Source: Acidobacteriota bacterium (GTDB taxonomy: Bacteria; Acidobacteriota; Terriglobia; Terriglobales; Acidobacteriaceae). From it: 64,000 nt of DNA. The translations under genes and the position numbers were made by a program. Below the pieces are notes generated by a model. The model was not told the origin of the DNA. It worked only from the letters and a program-made list of their open reading frames with translations, and ran no database searches. Where the stretch lies: positions 1 to 64,000 of the forward strand of contig JAJXZL010000028.1 of assembly GCA_021780075.1 (NCBI GenBank), in the 5' to 3' direction. Positions 17,092-27,191 of the stretch are shown here, piece by piece (position 1 is the stretch's first letter; each line of letters begins with the position of its first letter).

Positions 17092-18011
17092 CGCCGCTCC
17101 TCGCCGGCCGCGTGGGCAAGGATTTCACCGGCCAGGTGTGCGGCATCCGCGCCTCGACCCGCAGGCTCAAACACCACGATCACCACCTGCGGATCGGCCG
17201 CCGGAGCCAGGCCGGCAAACCAGCCATGCGTGCGCGCGGACGCCACGCCTTCCGCTGTCCCCGTCTTTCCCGCCACAGACAATCCACCGAGGTTGGCTTC
17301 GCCGGCCATTCCAAAACTCGCTGAGTCCATCAAGCCTTCACGCACTACCTGCGTAGCCGGCGAGTCGGGATGGGCTGCCATCCGCAGCGCCAGCCAGCGA
17401 TACGCTTCCGCCAATTCGAGTGGCGAAACGCGAATGCCTTCCACGCCCAACAGTGTGAGCTGCTCGTCGTCAACGGTGTGAGGCGCGTAAAACTGGGCAA
17501 CGGCTTCGTCCGCAGCCAGCCCCGTCGCGTCCAGCAATCCCGTGGGGCGAAGAATGCCGGCCAGCTCCCCAGGCGCAAGGGTGCGCGCCATTGCGGCAAA
17601 GTAGCTGTTGCAGGACCAGGTCAGAGCCTCCCGTGCGTCGAACGGGGGCGCAGGCGGATGCGGGCAGGCGAGGCTGTGACCGGCTATCTGCAGGTGCCTG
17701 TTGCAGGCAATGCGCTGTTGTGGATCCCAGCGGCCGGCGGCGATCAGGCTGTAAAGAACCAGAGGCTTGAGCGTAGATCCTGGCGCGGCCAACGTGTGCT
17801 TAGCTTCACCGAGCCTGTGCTCCGTCAGAAGCCGGCCGGTGCTGACGTCGAGGACAACGATCCGTGCCTCGGGAGCAATCCGCGCCGCCCTTTGCACAGT
17901 CTGCTGCCATGCGGAGGCATCGCTCGCGCTGCACCAGAAACTGACCATCGAGAGTAACGCCGCGAGAGCCGCCGTCCGAAGGATTCTACGCACTTTAAGA
18001 GTATGCCGCAT
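17088..18011 (-). CDS. Penicillin-binding protein transpeptidase domain protein
   Basis: 307 residues, with an N-terminal signal or anchor (~8-29). The catalytic triad of motifs is complete: STLK (S79-K82), SCN (133-135) and KTGT (K249-G251). There is no glycosyltransferase or dimerisation domain, so it is a minimal transpeptidase or beta-lactamase-like acyl-serine enzyme. It probably acts on peptidoglycan in the periplasm with the SpoIID protein encoded directly downstream (4-bp overlap). E. coli pairs an A2M with PbpC; here a stand-alone transpeptidase converges on the A2M operon. Confidence 0.88.
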   Translation of the reverse strand: MRHTLKVRRILRTAALAALLSMVSFWCSASDASAWQQTVQRAARIAPEARIVVLDVSTGRLLTEHRLGEAKHTLAAPGSTLKPLVLYSLIAAGRWDPQQRIACNRHLQIAGHSLACPHPPAPPFDAREALTWSCNSYFAAMARTLAPGELAGILRPTGLLDATGLAADEAVAQFYAPHTVDDEQLTLLGVEGIRVSPLELAEAYRWLALRMAAHPDSPATQVVREGLMDSASFGMAGEANLGGLSVAGKTGTAEGVASARTHGWFAGLAPAADPQVVIVVFEPAGRGADAAHLAGEILAHAAGEERR

Positions 18012-18534
18012 GAGGATGCTCGCGGCATTGCTCCTCCATGCCAGAGCACGGCTGAAATCGACTCCTCTAGCCTGGAATCCACCGTTTCCACCGCCGGCCG
18101 CTTATCTGACCCGCTCCCTAGCGACTCGCACCTGGTGTCCACGGAAACTTCAGCCGCTCCATCGATCTACGCGGGTTCGAGAGTATCGTCTGAATCCACC
18201 TTGCCGAAAAGTCGCCATGTCGGACACTGACCGAGAAAACAGTCGCAATCTCCCCACTTGTGGATCCGATTTTGGGACGCTGACTGGCCATCAGCGGACT
18301 CGGCTCAAATGTGCCACGCCAGTCTTCTCTCCGACTCGCCTCAGGTGTGCGGTCAGTGTGCCAGAACGTCCATCAAGCGAGCTGTCGTCGGGGCTTGCCC
18401 CGGAAACCCGGCGTGATGCCAACTGAGTAGTAAACAATATCCTCTCGCGATTTCGCGTTACTGATCCGTTGTCGGTGAGTACGCCGACGATGGCCCGCGC
18501 GATACCACACGCAACAAGGCCAGCCTAATTCCGG
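18012..18534. other. Intergenic region, likely left edge of the defence island
   Basis: 523 bp between the PBP gene start and the 3' end of the first STAND gene. No convincing gene is visible. A short hairpin GGGGC-TT-GCCCC lies at 18390-18401. Because the island's integrase sits at tRNA-Phe, a copy of the tRNA 3' end would be expected at the left border; I did not find one here by eye. Confidence 0.4.
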
Positions 18535-21500
18535 TCAACAAGCGTCGTACAGACGGCGGCGCCTGACGGCGAACGTCACATCGAGGATAAGAGCGTCCAC
18601 TGCGCTCTTCGGTTCGATCGGGAGATCCAGAATATGGACATCCTTGCGTTGACCCACTTGGATCACCACTGTCGCCGCGAGTTCCAGGGCAGCAAGACTC
18701 CTTTGTCCGGTCAGCCATTTTTGCACGGTGGCGAGCACCTGTTCGGTCGCTGCTCCTGTTTTAAGGTAGAGCTCAATCCAGTGATCGATCCAGCGTTTCC
18801 GCGGATCTGAGAGCATCTCATCCAGCGACGCTTTGATTCGATCCTCATCAAGATAGAGCCTGGAGTTTCCGCGTTCTACACGATCGTCGAAAAGCCGGCG
18901 ACGCAAGTCGAACCAACCTCGATCGTTGCACAACTCCCAAAAGGTGTAGATGGTGAACTCAGCCAGATAGTCCAAGTATGGCGCAAGTGCCTCCAGTTGA
19001 CTTGGGTGTGTAACTCCTCTCCACCCCGTTCGACGGATACCGTAACGCATGTGAATGTGTTCAAACATCACCTTTGGGTCCGGGCAGATGTCTATCACCA
19101 TTCGAACATCGCGTAGCAGACGAGGTGTGGCAATGAACAAAGCGGTTTGCACGAATTCGTCGCAATAGTGCAAGTGACCCCAATGCCTTACGAGTAATGC
19201 CTCGGCTTGAGCAGTTGGGAGATTCATGATCAGTCTATAGATCTGCTCATCCGTGCTGAATCTTTCATTCCATGTCCGGTCTACGGAGGTGCTTCGAAGG
19301 GCAAGTTCCTCTTCCAGTGCTTGTGTCAATTCATCCGACCAAACATAATGAGTGAAGTGCCACCAGTATTCTCGATTGCGAGCGCCACTCTTCAACTTGA
19401 GGAGAAGCGCAGGAATTGCTTCCCTGTCTCCACGTTCCAGTCGCTGCCGCAAAACCGAATCGGCAAGCGTATCTGAAGTGTCTACGGAACGCAGAACGCC
19501 GAGGTCTTCGTCAGTCGTTGTAGCCGCCCAGAACCGAAACGCCTGGTGTCGTATGTGCTTGTCGGTCTCTAGACTGTGCCAGAGTGCCAAGAGTCTGCCT
19601 CGGGATTCCCGGGACATCTTACGGCCACCGTCATCCTGGTCCCGACTCCAGTCGTCCGTCGCTGAAATCGAAAATGGAGAAAACCTTCCGGTTCCTTCCA
19701 GGCGCCTGTCGGTATCTGCAAGCTCGCGGACCACAAATTCGACTGCGTCGGGATGATCTAGGCCGTTCAGCATATAGGTGATCGGCCAACGGAGTTCGTT
19801 CATGGTTTTTGCGCGGTCGATAAAGAAGCCGATTGCCGAGACCGGGACATCATTGCGAAATGCCCACTTGACATGATGGGCTGCTAGATCGTCTCGAGGC
19901 GAAGGCTTGGTGCCATCCCGCTCGCTTGGCAGGGCTGCCCACGCGTCGCATACGGGACCAAGGAAGCGCTGCGGTTCGCTGCCGCAGCACTGCGCGGCGG
20001 CCCAAAGGTAATCCCCGAGATGAGCGTCCTTCTCCGCATCAAGATTCCAGGACGCCTCGATCGACTCCGCCAATTGTGAGTCCGCGAAGTATCCGGCCAG
20101 CCGCAACGCACCCACTCGAAGACCGTTATCGAGATCTTTCTTCCTGAGCAGCTGCCCGATGGCAATCCGATACCGCGAACCAAAGCGCACCTTTGCGTGC
20201 TCGACCTGCCTATCTCGCCACGGTGCTCCCGTTCCCGGTTCGACAGAAAGGCAGAGCAGGAGGCCGCCTGAGATCTCCCCATTTGCAAAGAGGGCCTCCC
20301 ATGCCGTCCAGCCTTGTTCCTTAAATCTGCGAACAAGATCTACGACCTTGCTTGATTCCGTGCGGGACAGCGCAGCCAGAGCCTCCCAGCGCAGGTTTGT
20401 ATTCTGCGGTTTCTGGGTGTCTTCGTCTGCAAGCCAAAGATCGATCGCGGCAAGGATTGCGTGATGGACCTCGCTGGTTGGCTCGCGAAACAGGCGCAGG
20501 GCATGAAAGAGAGCGAGGGGATTCGATTCCTGGACCCGATCCACAATCGCGAGCGGGACATTGTCGTGCAGGAGAGCCGCGCCAATCACCTCGGCGAAGT
20601 ATGGTTCTGTCAGCAGCTCGTCACTTAGATTATCGTCCCGAATCATGACGGCGATGGAATCCGCAAAAAGAGCATCGCGGACCCGATCATGCCGGAAGCT
20701 CAGGAATTCATCGCTCGGACTGCCAGAGAGTCGAATGACTTCGCAGTGACGAACGAGGTGGCGCAGCATCGTTGTAGCACTGCCCTCGGAAGGAAACCAG
20801 CCAAGGACAGCCTGCCACGATGGACTAAGCTCCCGATGCTGAAGCATCTTTCCTGCAAGCAAACGAAGAGCACCGCGATATTCACCGGCGGTATATTCGC
20901 GGCGCTCGAAAGCCAAACGTCTCACGCTCGCGTCAATAAACCGCTCGATGACGGACTCAGGCTGCGGACGCAATCCCGGCTCATGTTCGTGGAGCGCGAT
21001 CAGAAGGGGATCGTTGCCAAGAGCCTCGGAGACGGCTTCGGCCTCAAGGCTGCTTAGAAAGGCCCCTTTCGACTCAGCACGGCGCAAAACAGCTTCCGCT
21101 CCCTCGCGCATCGTGAAGGGAACGCCAATTACAGCCAGGTTTTGCACGAGCTTCAGATTAGCGTCGCTGAGGGATGCAACAACTTGAGGCCATACTGGGC
21201 AAAGCAGTCGCCAGCATTTCCGCCTGGAAGCTCGACTTGGAGAATTAGTGGAGAGGTCCGCCTGTCCGAAAGAACTCCACTTGGCAAGCTTTTCGGCTAA
21301 GAATTGCGCTTCACCTGATTTATTGAGGTCTTCGACCACGAGGATCAACGGACGGTCGCCTGAGCAAAAAGCAAGCGCATCCAAAGCCGCCCCCTCGGTG
21401 AGCACGGGGTGGAGTTGGCGGAGTGTCGATTCAATCGCCTGCTCGATCGTGAGGGATGAAGAGATGACTTGGTGAGTCAGGATCAATCCGAAACCACCTG

Positions 21501-22248
21501 CGGCAACGTGTTGATCCAGCCGCTTGTAGCACGCGACGCTCTTTCCTAATCCAGACTCCGCGACAACGAAAGCAACGTCCTGTTCTCGAACCGCCTCGGC
21601 AATTCCTGCGTCAAGGTTCGTTGATACCCAAGCAGCTTGATCATTCGAAGGGAGATGAATCTTCAAACTTTCTCGCGAAAGCTCCTGCAATAGCTCCTGA
21701 GATAGACGCTCCTGTTCAATCCCTAAGTGTTTACGTCGCAGCCATTGTCCCGTTGCCGTATTGTCAAGGAAATGCGCCAATCGTGAGGCCGACCAAATAT
21801 CGACATCGAACCCTCGGGATTGTCCTGCGGCGTGCGTATCCCGAACGAGATCTTCCGGCGGTTCCTGATTGGTTGTAAGCACGAGCGTGGCGCGGATCTC
21901 CGGGTCGCGGCCCTTTTCAGCCGCGACAATCTCCGCGGTTTTGATTAGGTCGCCCGGCATCGTGGGATTCTTACCTTTTCGCGGCTTGACTGCGGCGGGG
22001 TCATGGAGCCACTTTTTTCGCAATCGATCGCGATTGAATGTCGTGTGGTGCGCCGCGATCATATGCCGCGGATTCGCGCCGGCTACAAAGCCTATTCCAT
22101 CCACGGGCGCCTTCACTGTTTTCCCTTCGGAATTGACGCCTGGATGAACCAAAGCAGCGTATTCAGCCTGTGCTTCGCGGAGGATGGCAGTCGCGAGCAG
22201 CTCAAAGGCGGCGTCGTCCATTTTGGACAGTTCCTGGATCGTACTCAC
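18535..22248 (-). CDS. Large STAND-type NTPase with variant nuclease-like N-terminus
   Basis: 1237 residues. The N-terminus (~10-160) resembles a PD-(D/E)XK restriction fold: PVDG at 48-51, then AAHHTTFNRDRLRKKW at 65-80 where an (E/Q)xK strand is expected. A P-loop NTPase follows with Walker A ESGLGKS (231-237) and Walker B LILVVEDLN (301-309). The rest is a long helical-repeat sensor-like region. This matches STAND (NACHT/AAA-like) immune proteins, in which a repeat region senses a phage protein and the N-terminus is the effector. GTG 22248 is used; ATG 22221 is possible. It is third in an operon after a second STAND protein and a membrane protein. The specific family is not recognised. Confidence 0.82.
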   Translation of the reverse strand: MSTIQELSKMDDAAFELLATAILREAQAEYAALVHPGVNSEGKTVKAPVDGIGFVAGANPRHMIAAHHTTFNRDRLRKKWLHDPAAVKPRKGKNPTMPGDLIKTAEIVAAEKGRDPEIRATLVLTTNQEPPEDLVRDTHAAGQSRGFDVDIWSASRLAHFLDNTATGQWLRRKHLGIEQERLSQELLQELSRESLKIHLPSNDQAAWVSTNLDAGIAEAVREQDVAFVVAESGLGKSVACYKRLDQHVAAGGFGLILTHQVISSSLTIEQAIESTLRQLHPVLTEGAALDALAFCSGDRPLILVVEDLNKSGEAQFLAEKLAKWSSFGQADLSTNSPSRASRRKCWRLLCPVWPQVVASLSDANLKLVQNLAVIGVPFTMREGAEAVLRRAESKGAFLSSLEAEAVSEALGNDPLLIALHEHEPGLRPQPESVIERFIDASVRRLAFERREYTAGEYRGALRLLAGKMLQHRELSPSWQAVLGWFPSEGSATTMLRHLVRHCEVIRLSGSPSDEFLSFRHDRVRDALFADSIAVMIRDDNLSDELLTEPYFAEVIGAALLHDNVPLAIVDRVQESNPLALFHALRLFREPTSEVHHAILAAIDLWLADEDTQKPQNTNLRWEALAALSRTESSKVVDLVRRFKEQGWTAWEALFANGEISGGLLLCLSVEPGTGAPWRDRQVEHAKVRFGSRYRIAIGQLLRKKDLDNGLRVGALRLAGYFADSQLAESIEASWNLDAEKDAHLGDYLWAAAQCCGSEPQRFLGPVCDAWAALPSERDGTKPSPRDDLAAHHVKWAFRNDVPVSAIGFFIDRAKTMNELRWPITYMLNGLDHPDAVEFVVRELADTDRRLEGTGRFSPFSISATDDWSRDQDDGGRKMSRESRGRLLALWHSLETDKHIRHQAFRFWAATTTDEDLGVLRSVDTSDTLADSVLRQRLERGDREAIPALLLKLKSGARNREYWWHFTHYVWSDELTQALEEELALRSTSVDRTWNERFSTDEQIYRLIMNLPTAQAEALLVRHWGHLHYCDEFVQTALFIATPRLLRDVRMVIDICPDPKVMFEHIHMRYGIRRTGWRGVTHPSQLEALAPYLDYLAEFTIYTFWELCNDRGWFDLRRRLFDDRVERGNSRLYLDEDRIKASLDEMLSDPRKRWIDHWIELYLKTGAATEQVLATVQKWLTGQRSLAALELAATVVIQVGQRKDVHILDLPIEPKSAVDALILDVTFAVRRRRLYDAC

Positions 22249-22485
22249 TATCTTCTATCGCTCGTACTCTCAGTTTAATGTTCCGCCCCGCTCGCCGAGG
22301 CCGATTTCGGTTGGAGGTGACTCAAATTCTCCGTCCCGGCGGGCTTTGCAGTTCATCGACCGACAGCATATAGCTGCGGCGCAGTTCGGACCGGCGATAG
22401 CGCATGGGATGCCCGCCGGCGGTCAACCCTGCCCCGCGTAGTCGACGACCAGACCAGCCATAGATTCATAGATTTCTCAATGGGT

Positions 22486-25400
22486 TCAGTCGCCAGGGTT
22501 TTCGAACAACTCCAACGACGGCCATTTCAGGCCGGAGCCGAGATAAGGGTGCCGGGGTTCTCTTGGAGGCTTCCCGTGTTCCAGCCGCCAGACAGCGATG
22601 CGTCCTAAGAGGGAAAAGGCGTTCCAGGCCCCCAGACCTCCTGCGGTGACGATCTCCATCAGTTTCCGGCGCAGTTCCGTCGCTGATTTTGGCTCCAGAG
22701 TGTACGAATTGCTATCTGGATGAGTCGGTCGCTTGATGAGGCACAGATCCTGAAATGCCTCCTCAAGAACGAAATAAGGCCACCGGTGAGAACGGTCCAC
22801 AATCGCAAGGTTCATGGTGGAGAGCAGCGCGTCGAGGGAGTTCATCGCAACGATGGACTTGATCAACATGAAATCCCGCTCCGGCGTTCCCGGGACAGTG
22901 ACAAGCCCCAGAATATGGGACTTGAGATCGTCGTTCACCTGCACCAATGTCGCGAGCCGAGTCGCCGCCAACTCAAAGAGGTGGTGCTCATGGGGCGGCG
23001 ATGCATTGGGCCTGTTCTGTGCGGATTCAACAAAGGCAAAGAGCGCTTCCGCCGCATCTCTGCCCCCGATGTTGCTGATCGCCTCGATCCACTCGCTGCC
23101 GACAGTGCTGAGATTCGGGCTGCCGGGACCGGAAATCTCGGTCAGGAGTGTAAGGGCGCCAGGAGCCCTGCTGTAGCCCAGGGCGGTGATCACGCCTCTC
23201 AGGACGTGTCCATAGAGCCGGCCGCCGGCAAGCACCTCCCGTATCGTGGCCACTCCCTGCTCCGGATCGTCCGTAAAGGGCATCAGGCAAAGTATCGATG
23301 TGACACGGGACATGCTCTGGTCATCCTGGTAGAAGCCGTGTGGCGCTGCTTGGGCAATTACCTCCCGCAGAATGGCATTCGCTGTTACGAAGGGCACAGA
23401 CCCTCCGCAAAAAAGAACCTGGCGAAGGGCCTCGACTCGATGCCAGCTGTTCGATCTCGCTGGAACCGCGGCTGCATCGCAGACGAGCCCTGCCGACTGC
23501 GCGCCATCGAGTAGAGCCAGCATTCCGGCCAGTTCGTGAAGTGCCTGGGAGTGGTCAGCGGGGTGCTCCATCGCCCGGATCGCCTCGAGTTGCCGCTCGA
23601 CACCGGAGCGAATCGCTGCGGAATAGCGCTGCCGCCGGGACTCCTCAAAGCGCGCTTTGGACTTTCCTTCGCGAACCATCCAGATCTGATTGAAGTCTGG
23701 CTCCTTGAAGGGCCAGGATGCGATCTGTTGTTCGATTCGGGCCAGTTCAAGAAGTCCCCTTGCTGCGTCCACACAATAGTGAGATTCATCCAGAAGCCTA
23801 ATTAAGACCTCGTCCGTGTTTTCAGCTCCGAGCGAGAGGAGAGCCCGAATGTGCCACATAGCCCAGCCCGTCGCCTGCACTCGCCGCCTGGCGGCTTGAG
23901 CTTCGCGTACCGCTCTCCATCGCGCGATGTCCGCCTTCACCAGTTCGGCGAGGTCGTCTATGTCCTCGGGATCGCCAATCCGCGACAGCGTCGAAGACAG
24001 GTTCGCGAGTAAGCTCCCCTCCAAATCCTCAAGCGCACAGGCGAAAGGCACCGCTTTCTTCAAATACGCCCGGAAGCGTTGCCGCAGTTCTTCTGACAAT
24101 TCGGGGCGCAAATCCAACGGCCGGCCGCCGTCGCCGCTCCATCTTCCTACCCCGTTCATCAAGTTCGTGACGCAACGGAGGATATGCTCTTCGATGGGTC
24201 GATCAAATGTGCCCGAAACAGCAGCAACGGTGACGGAGGCGGCGGTGTCACGGAAAAGCTCTTCAAGCTGGCGAACAATCGCGAAGCGAACATCACCGAA
24301 CGGCGGATTCAATTCCCGAATCTGCGACTTCACGGCGCAATATGCCCCAAACGCATCAGCCATCCGTTCCACACCGATGGCTGCGGCCAATACAGAGATG
24401 GATTCGCTCCGGTGATGGCCGAGATCAGTGCTCGAAATGGAGGTCATCAGACCCTGCTGAACGTCCTCGGGAAGTTCCGCTACCAGTTCGCCCCACATTC
24501 GAAATGAGAGCGTGTTTGCTGTGACTTGCGAGGCCACCCAGGAACTGACCCAGGCTTTATCCGACTCTCGTAGGAAAAGGAGTGCTTCTCCCAGTATCCG
24601 ATTATTGAGATGGGTGAACCCTTCTACTCCACCTCTTTCCAGCTCGTCCTTAAGAGCGGTTGCGGCGTTCGATGTGCCAAGCTCCCGCCCTTGCAATATC
24701 AATTGCACTCGGCGGACGTGGTCTGTCTCCGTCGCAAGGCGCCGCTCTTGCGCGGCGCGCGCCTCGGGCAGCAATTCCTCTGGGACTTCCTCTGCGCTGA
24801 GTTGCAGAAGCGCTCCGTCCCGCTCGGTCTCCGGAAGCGCCTTTATGGTTCGGGCTATTTTCTCCTTATCCCGTTCCCATGTCAGTAGTTGGATCGCGGA
24901 CTTGCGGAGATCCATGCTTGGATCTTCCAAAGCAAAATACTCCGCGATGTCGGCACGTCCTCCGTATACCGTCAGTTCGCTCACGAATTCACGGCGAGCA
25001 TCCTCTTCCCAGGCCGGGACAATCGCCTGCCAGTCTTCTCCAAGAATGGAAGTGTGAAACTTCTTCGCATTGCGATAGGTCCCTAATCGCGTCTGCTGGC
25101 TGTGACTTATCAGCAGCGGCACAATCATCTCAGCAAACTCGGGAAGTCCCGTTTCAAAGATTGCAGCCAGCGCCATCTCCTGGTGTGCCTCGTCGGGAAT
25201 GGCGTGCCATCGCCGGAGCCTGTCCGTCAAAGCGGTCCTAGCATCGGCCGGAAGCGCACGCCCGCATAGACGCGCCAGCGTGCCCGCGAAGAACAGATCG
25301 ATTTCGGCGGCCATGCTGACCAGCAACCTGGCTTTCCCGACCGCGAGATCTTGAGCATTCTCGAAGTCGCTGTCGACCTTCTCCGCCAGCATTGTGAGTG

Positions 25401-27060
25401 GCTGCTCCCACGCTGGCGAATCGATGTACTCCCGGCGGTAGCTTGTTGCCTGCTCTGCTCCCGTTTGCGCGATGTCCAGAGCGTCTTCGAGTGCGCGCGC
25501 CGAGTAAAACTCCTGGAATTGTTGATGCTCAAATTGCAGGTGTTCCGCAGTCTGAAGGGTCCGCTCCAGGACATGGTGGTCACTGAGTGCCCCAAGAACC
25601 TCCGACGGATTGGCGGCGTGCTCGATCTGCCCCTGGTCGATGAGTCGCCGGCTGACCGCCGAACAAATGCCTCTCGCGGCCTGCTCACTCACGACCGTGT
25701 CGCCGCGCCCCGTCATCTCTTGAGCGAGTGCGGACAGATAGGTGGAAGCCATTCCGTTGAGCGGCTCACGGAGGAGAGCATTGCGGTGCTCCGGGTTCTG
25801 CTCGAACAGACCTGAGACCTCGGCAAGAATCCCCATCCTAGTGGACGGCAGGTTCCGTCCGGCCTGCTTGAGCTTCACCACCTCGTGCAGAATGAATGGC
25901 GTGCGGGTCAAGTCATCCAGGGCTCGATTGCCTTCCACTTCATTCGCCAGGGCGTCCCCGTCCGCACCCAAGGCTGCGACCAAGTATGCCCTGCGCTGCG
26001 TTCGATCAAGCTTGAGGATCGTAATTCTGGACAGTCCCTGAAGGGGCGGCCTCAATCTGTGCCCTCTCGTGGCGATCATGAACCCTGTCTCTGGCAACTG
26101 CCGGTCTTCGGCTTGAATGCGCTGTTCGATCAGATCGAGAGCCGCCGCAGAGAGTTCATTCCAGCCGTTCAGCAGGACGACAGCAGGCCGCTGCTGAATA
26201 ACCTGCAGCAGTTGAGCCGCGTGTATGGACCGTGCCTGGAACGGGCCGGAACCCGCGACAAAGTCGCAAAGGCCTCCGTGCGCCGAGTTCCCCCATTCGG
26301 GCAGGTGCACGAGGATGGGAATAATCCCATGATCCGCAAAGAACCGCGCGATCTGGACATGCGTAGTGGTCTTGCCGGCTCCGGGCGGAGCTTCTAGAAG
26401 GACGCGTCTTCCCTGGGACAGGAGTTGTGTGATCTGGTAAAAGTCAACGCGTTCACCGATCTTGCCGTCTCTCTCAACCGTCGCGAAATGGAGGTTCAGT
26501 GACGGGTGCTCGGCGAGGCGCCGGTGCGCGAACCACAGATCCACGTTTTCGCTCGCCGCGATGGCGACCTCTGAACAAAGCCTCTCAAACTTCGGAGGCG
26601 TCGTTCCCGCGAGGCCAAGCAGCAACTGAAGCGCCGGTGCGTTTGCTGTTTCCAGGAGCCGCGATATCAGATCCTCCCGGGAAATGACAATCAGCTCGAT
26701 CCCGAACTCTTCTTTGATCTGTTCTATCCAGCCGGCCGCAAGCTGATTTGTCACAGCTGCCGGTGTGGCAAAAATCAGCACTCGAACGTTCGGAAAGTGA
26801 GTGACCACCTTTCGGGCATCGTTGCGGATCTTGGCATACGTCGGAGTAATGGAGCAGGCCAAAACTTTGCCCACTCCGTCGGGCGCGAGGCTCTGCGGCA
26901 CTCGCGCATCTGCACCGAGGTCTTTCCCTGGCTCGCTGGCGATAATTTCGGGCCAGTCGCGGCGCACCAGTTGAACCGCCACTCGCTGGAAGCGAATGCC
27001 GTCCTGATTTTCCTTCATATCATCGAAGGCTCGTGCAAGATCGGTCCTTCCGACGGTCAT
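22486..27060 (-). CDS. NACHT/STAND NTPase with Mrr-like N-terminal domain and HEAT-type repeats
   Basis: 1524 residues. The N-terminal ~135 residues look like a degenerate restriction-nuclease fold (EPGKDLGADAR at 43-53, then VLACSITPT where (E/Q)xK is usual). The NACHT NTPase has Walker A APPGAGKT (224-231). Its Walker B position reads VVLLNGWNEL, with Asn where NACHT proteins normally have Asp. Helix-rich HEAT-like repeats fill the C-terminal ~900 residues. The ATG at 27060 has GAGG upstream and was preferred to a TTG at 27195. It lies between a membrane-protein gene (131 bp upstream) and a second STAND gene (237 bp downstream). An anti-phage sensing role is inferred. Confidence 0.85.
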   Translation of the reverse strand: MTVGRTDLARAFDDMKENQDGIRFQRVAVQLVRRDWPEIIASEPGKDLGADARVPQSLAPDGVGKVLACSITPTYAKIRNDARKVVTHFPNVRVLIFATPAAVTNQLAAGWIEQIKEEFGIELIVISREDLISRLLETANAPALQLLLGLAGTTPPKFERLCSEVAIAASENVDLWFAHRRLAEHPSLNLHFATVERDGKIGERVDFYQITQLLSQGRRVLLEAPPGAGKTTTHVQIARFFADHGIIPILVHLPEWGNSAHGGLCDFVAGSGPFQARSIHAAQLLQVIQQRPAVVLLNGWNELSAAALDLIEQRIQAEDRQLPETGFMIATRGHRLRPPLQGLSRITILKLDRTQRRAYLVAALGADGDALANEVEGNRALDDLTRTPFILHEVVKLKQAGRNLPSTRMGILAEVSGLFEQNPEHRNALLREPLNGMASTYLSALAQEMTGRGDTVVSEQAARGICSAVSRRLIDQGQIEHAANPSEVLGALSDHHVLERTLQTAEHLQFEHQQFQEFYSARALEDALDIAQTGAEQATSYRREYIDSPAWEQPLTMLAEKVDSDFENAQDLAVGKARLLVSMAAEIDLFFAGTLARLCGRALPADARTALTDRLRRWHAIPDEAHQEMALAAIFETGLPEFAEMIVPLLISHSQQTRLGTYRNAKKFHTSILGEDWQAIVPAWEEDARREFVSELTVYGGRADIAEYFALEDPSMDLRKSAIQLLTWERDKEKIARTIKALPETERDGALLQLSAEEVPEELLPEARAAQERRLATETDHVRRVQLILQGRELGTSNAATALKDELERGGVEGFTHLNNRILGEALLFLRESDKAWVSSWVASQVTANTLSFRMWGELVAELPEDVQQGLMTSISSTDLGHHRSESISVLAAAIGVERMADAFGAYCAVKSQIRELNPPFGDVRFAIVRQLEELFRDTAASVTVAAVSGTFDRPIEEHILRCVTNLMNGVGRWSGDGGRPLDLRPELSEELRQRFRAYLKKAVPFACALEDLEGSLLANLSSTLSRIGDPEDIDDLAELVKADIARWRAVREAQAARRRVQATGWAMWHIRALLSLGAENTDEVLIRLLDESHYCVDAARGLLELARIEQQIASWPFKEPDFNQIWMVREGKSKARFEESRRQRYSAAIRSGVERQLEAIRAMEHPADHSQALHELAGMLALLDGAQSAGLVCDAAAVPARSNSWHRVEALRQVLFCGGSVPFVTANAILREVIAQAAPHGFYQDDQSMSRVTSILCLMPFTDDPEQGVATIREVLAGGRLYGHVLRGVITALGYSRAPGALTLLTEISGPGSPNLSTVGSEWIEAISNIGGRDAAEALFAFVESAQNRPNASPPHEHHLFELAATRLATLVQVNDDLKSHILGLVTVPGTPERDFMLIKSIVAMNSLDALLSTMNLAIVDRSHRWPYFVLEEAFQDLCLIKRPTHPDSNSYTLEPKSATELRRKLMEIVTAGGLGAWNAFSLLGRIAVWRLEHGKPPREPRHPYLGSGLKWPSLELFENPGD

Positions 27061-27191
27061 AGATCCTCGATGTTCTTGAATTGATGATCCCTGCTCACTG
27101 ACCGACTTGCCAGTACCGATTTGTTCGATCCTCAAGGAATTCTGGGCTGTTGACCTTTTAGTGATTGACAAGCAAGCGGTGACCCACTTCG

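Noticed and set aside
18012-18534. Left attachment site of the tRNA-Phe island
   Set aside because: No copy of the tRNA 3' end could be found by eye in this interval.
18535-27060. Direct naming of the STAND proteins as Avs types
   Set aside because: Architecture is similar but family assignment needs profile searches that could not be run; general STAND/NACHT call retained.
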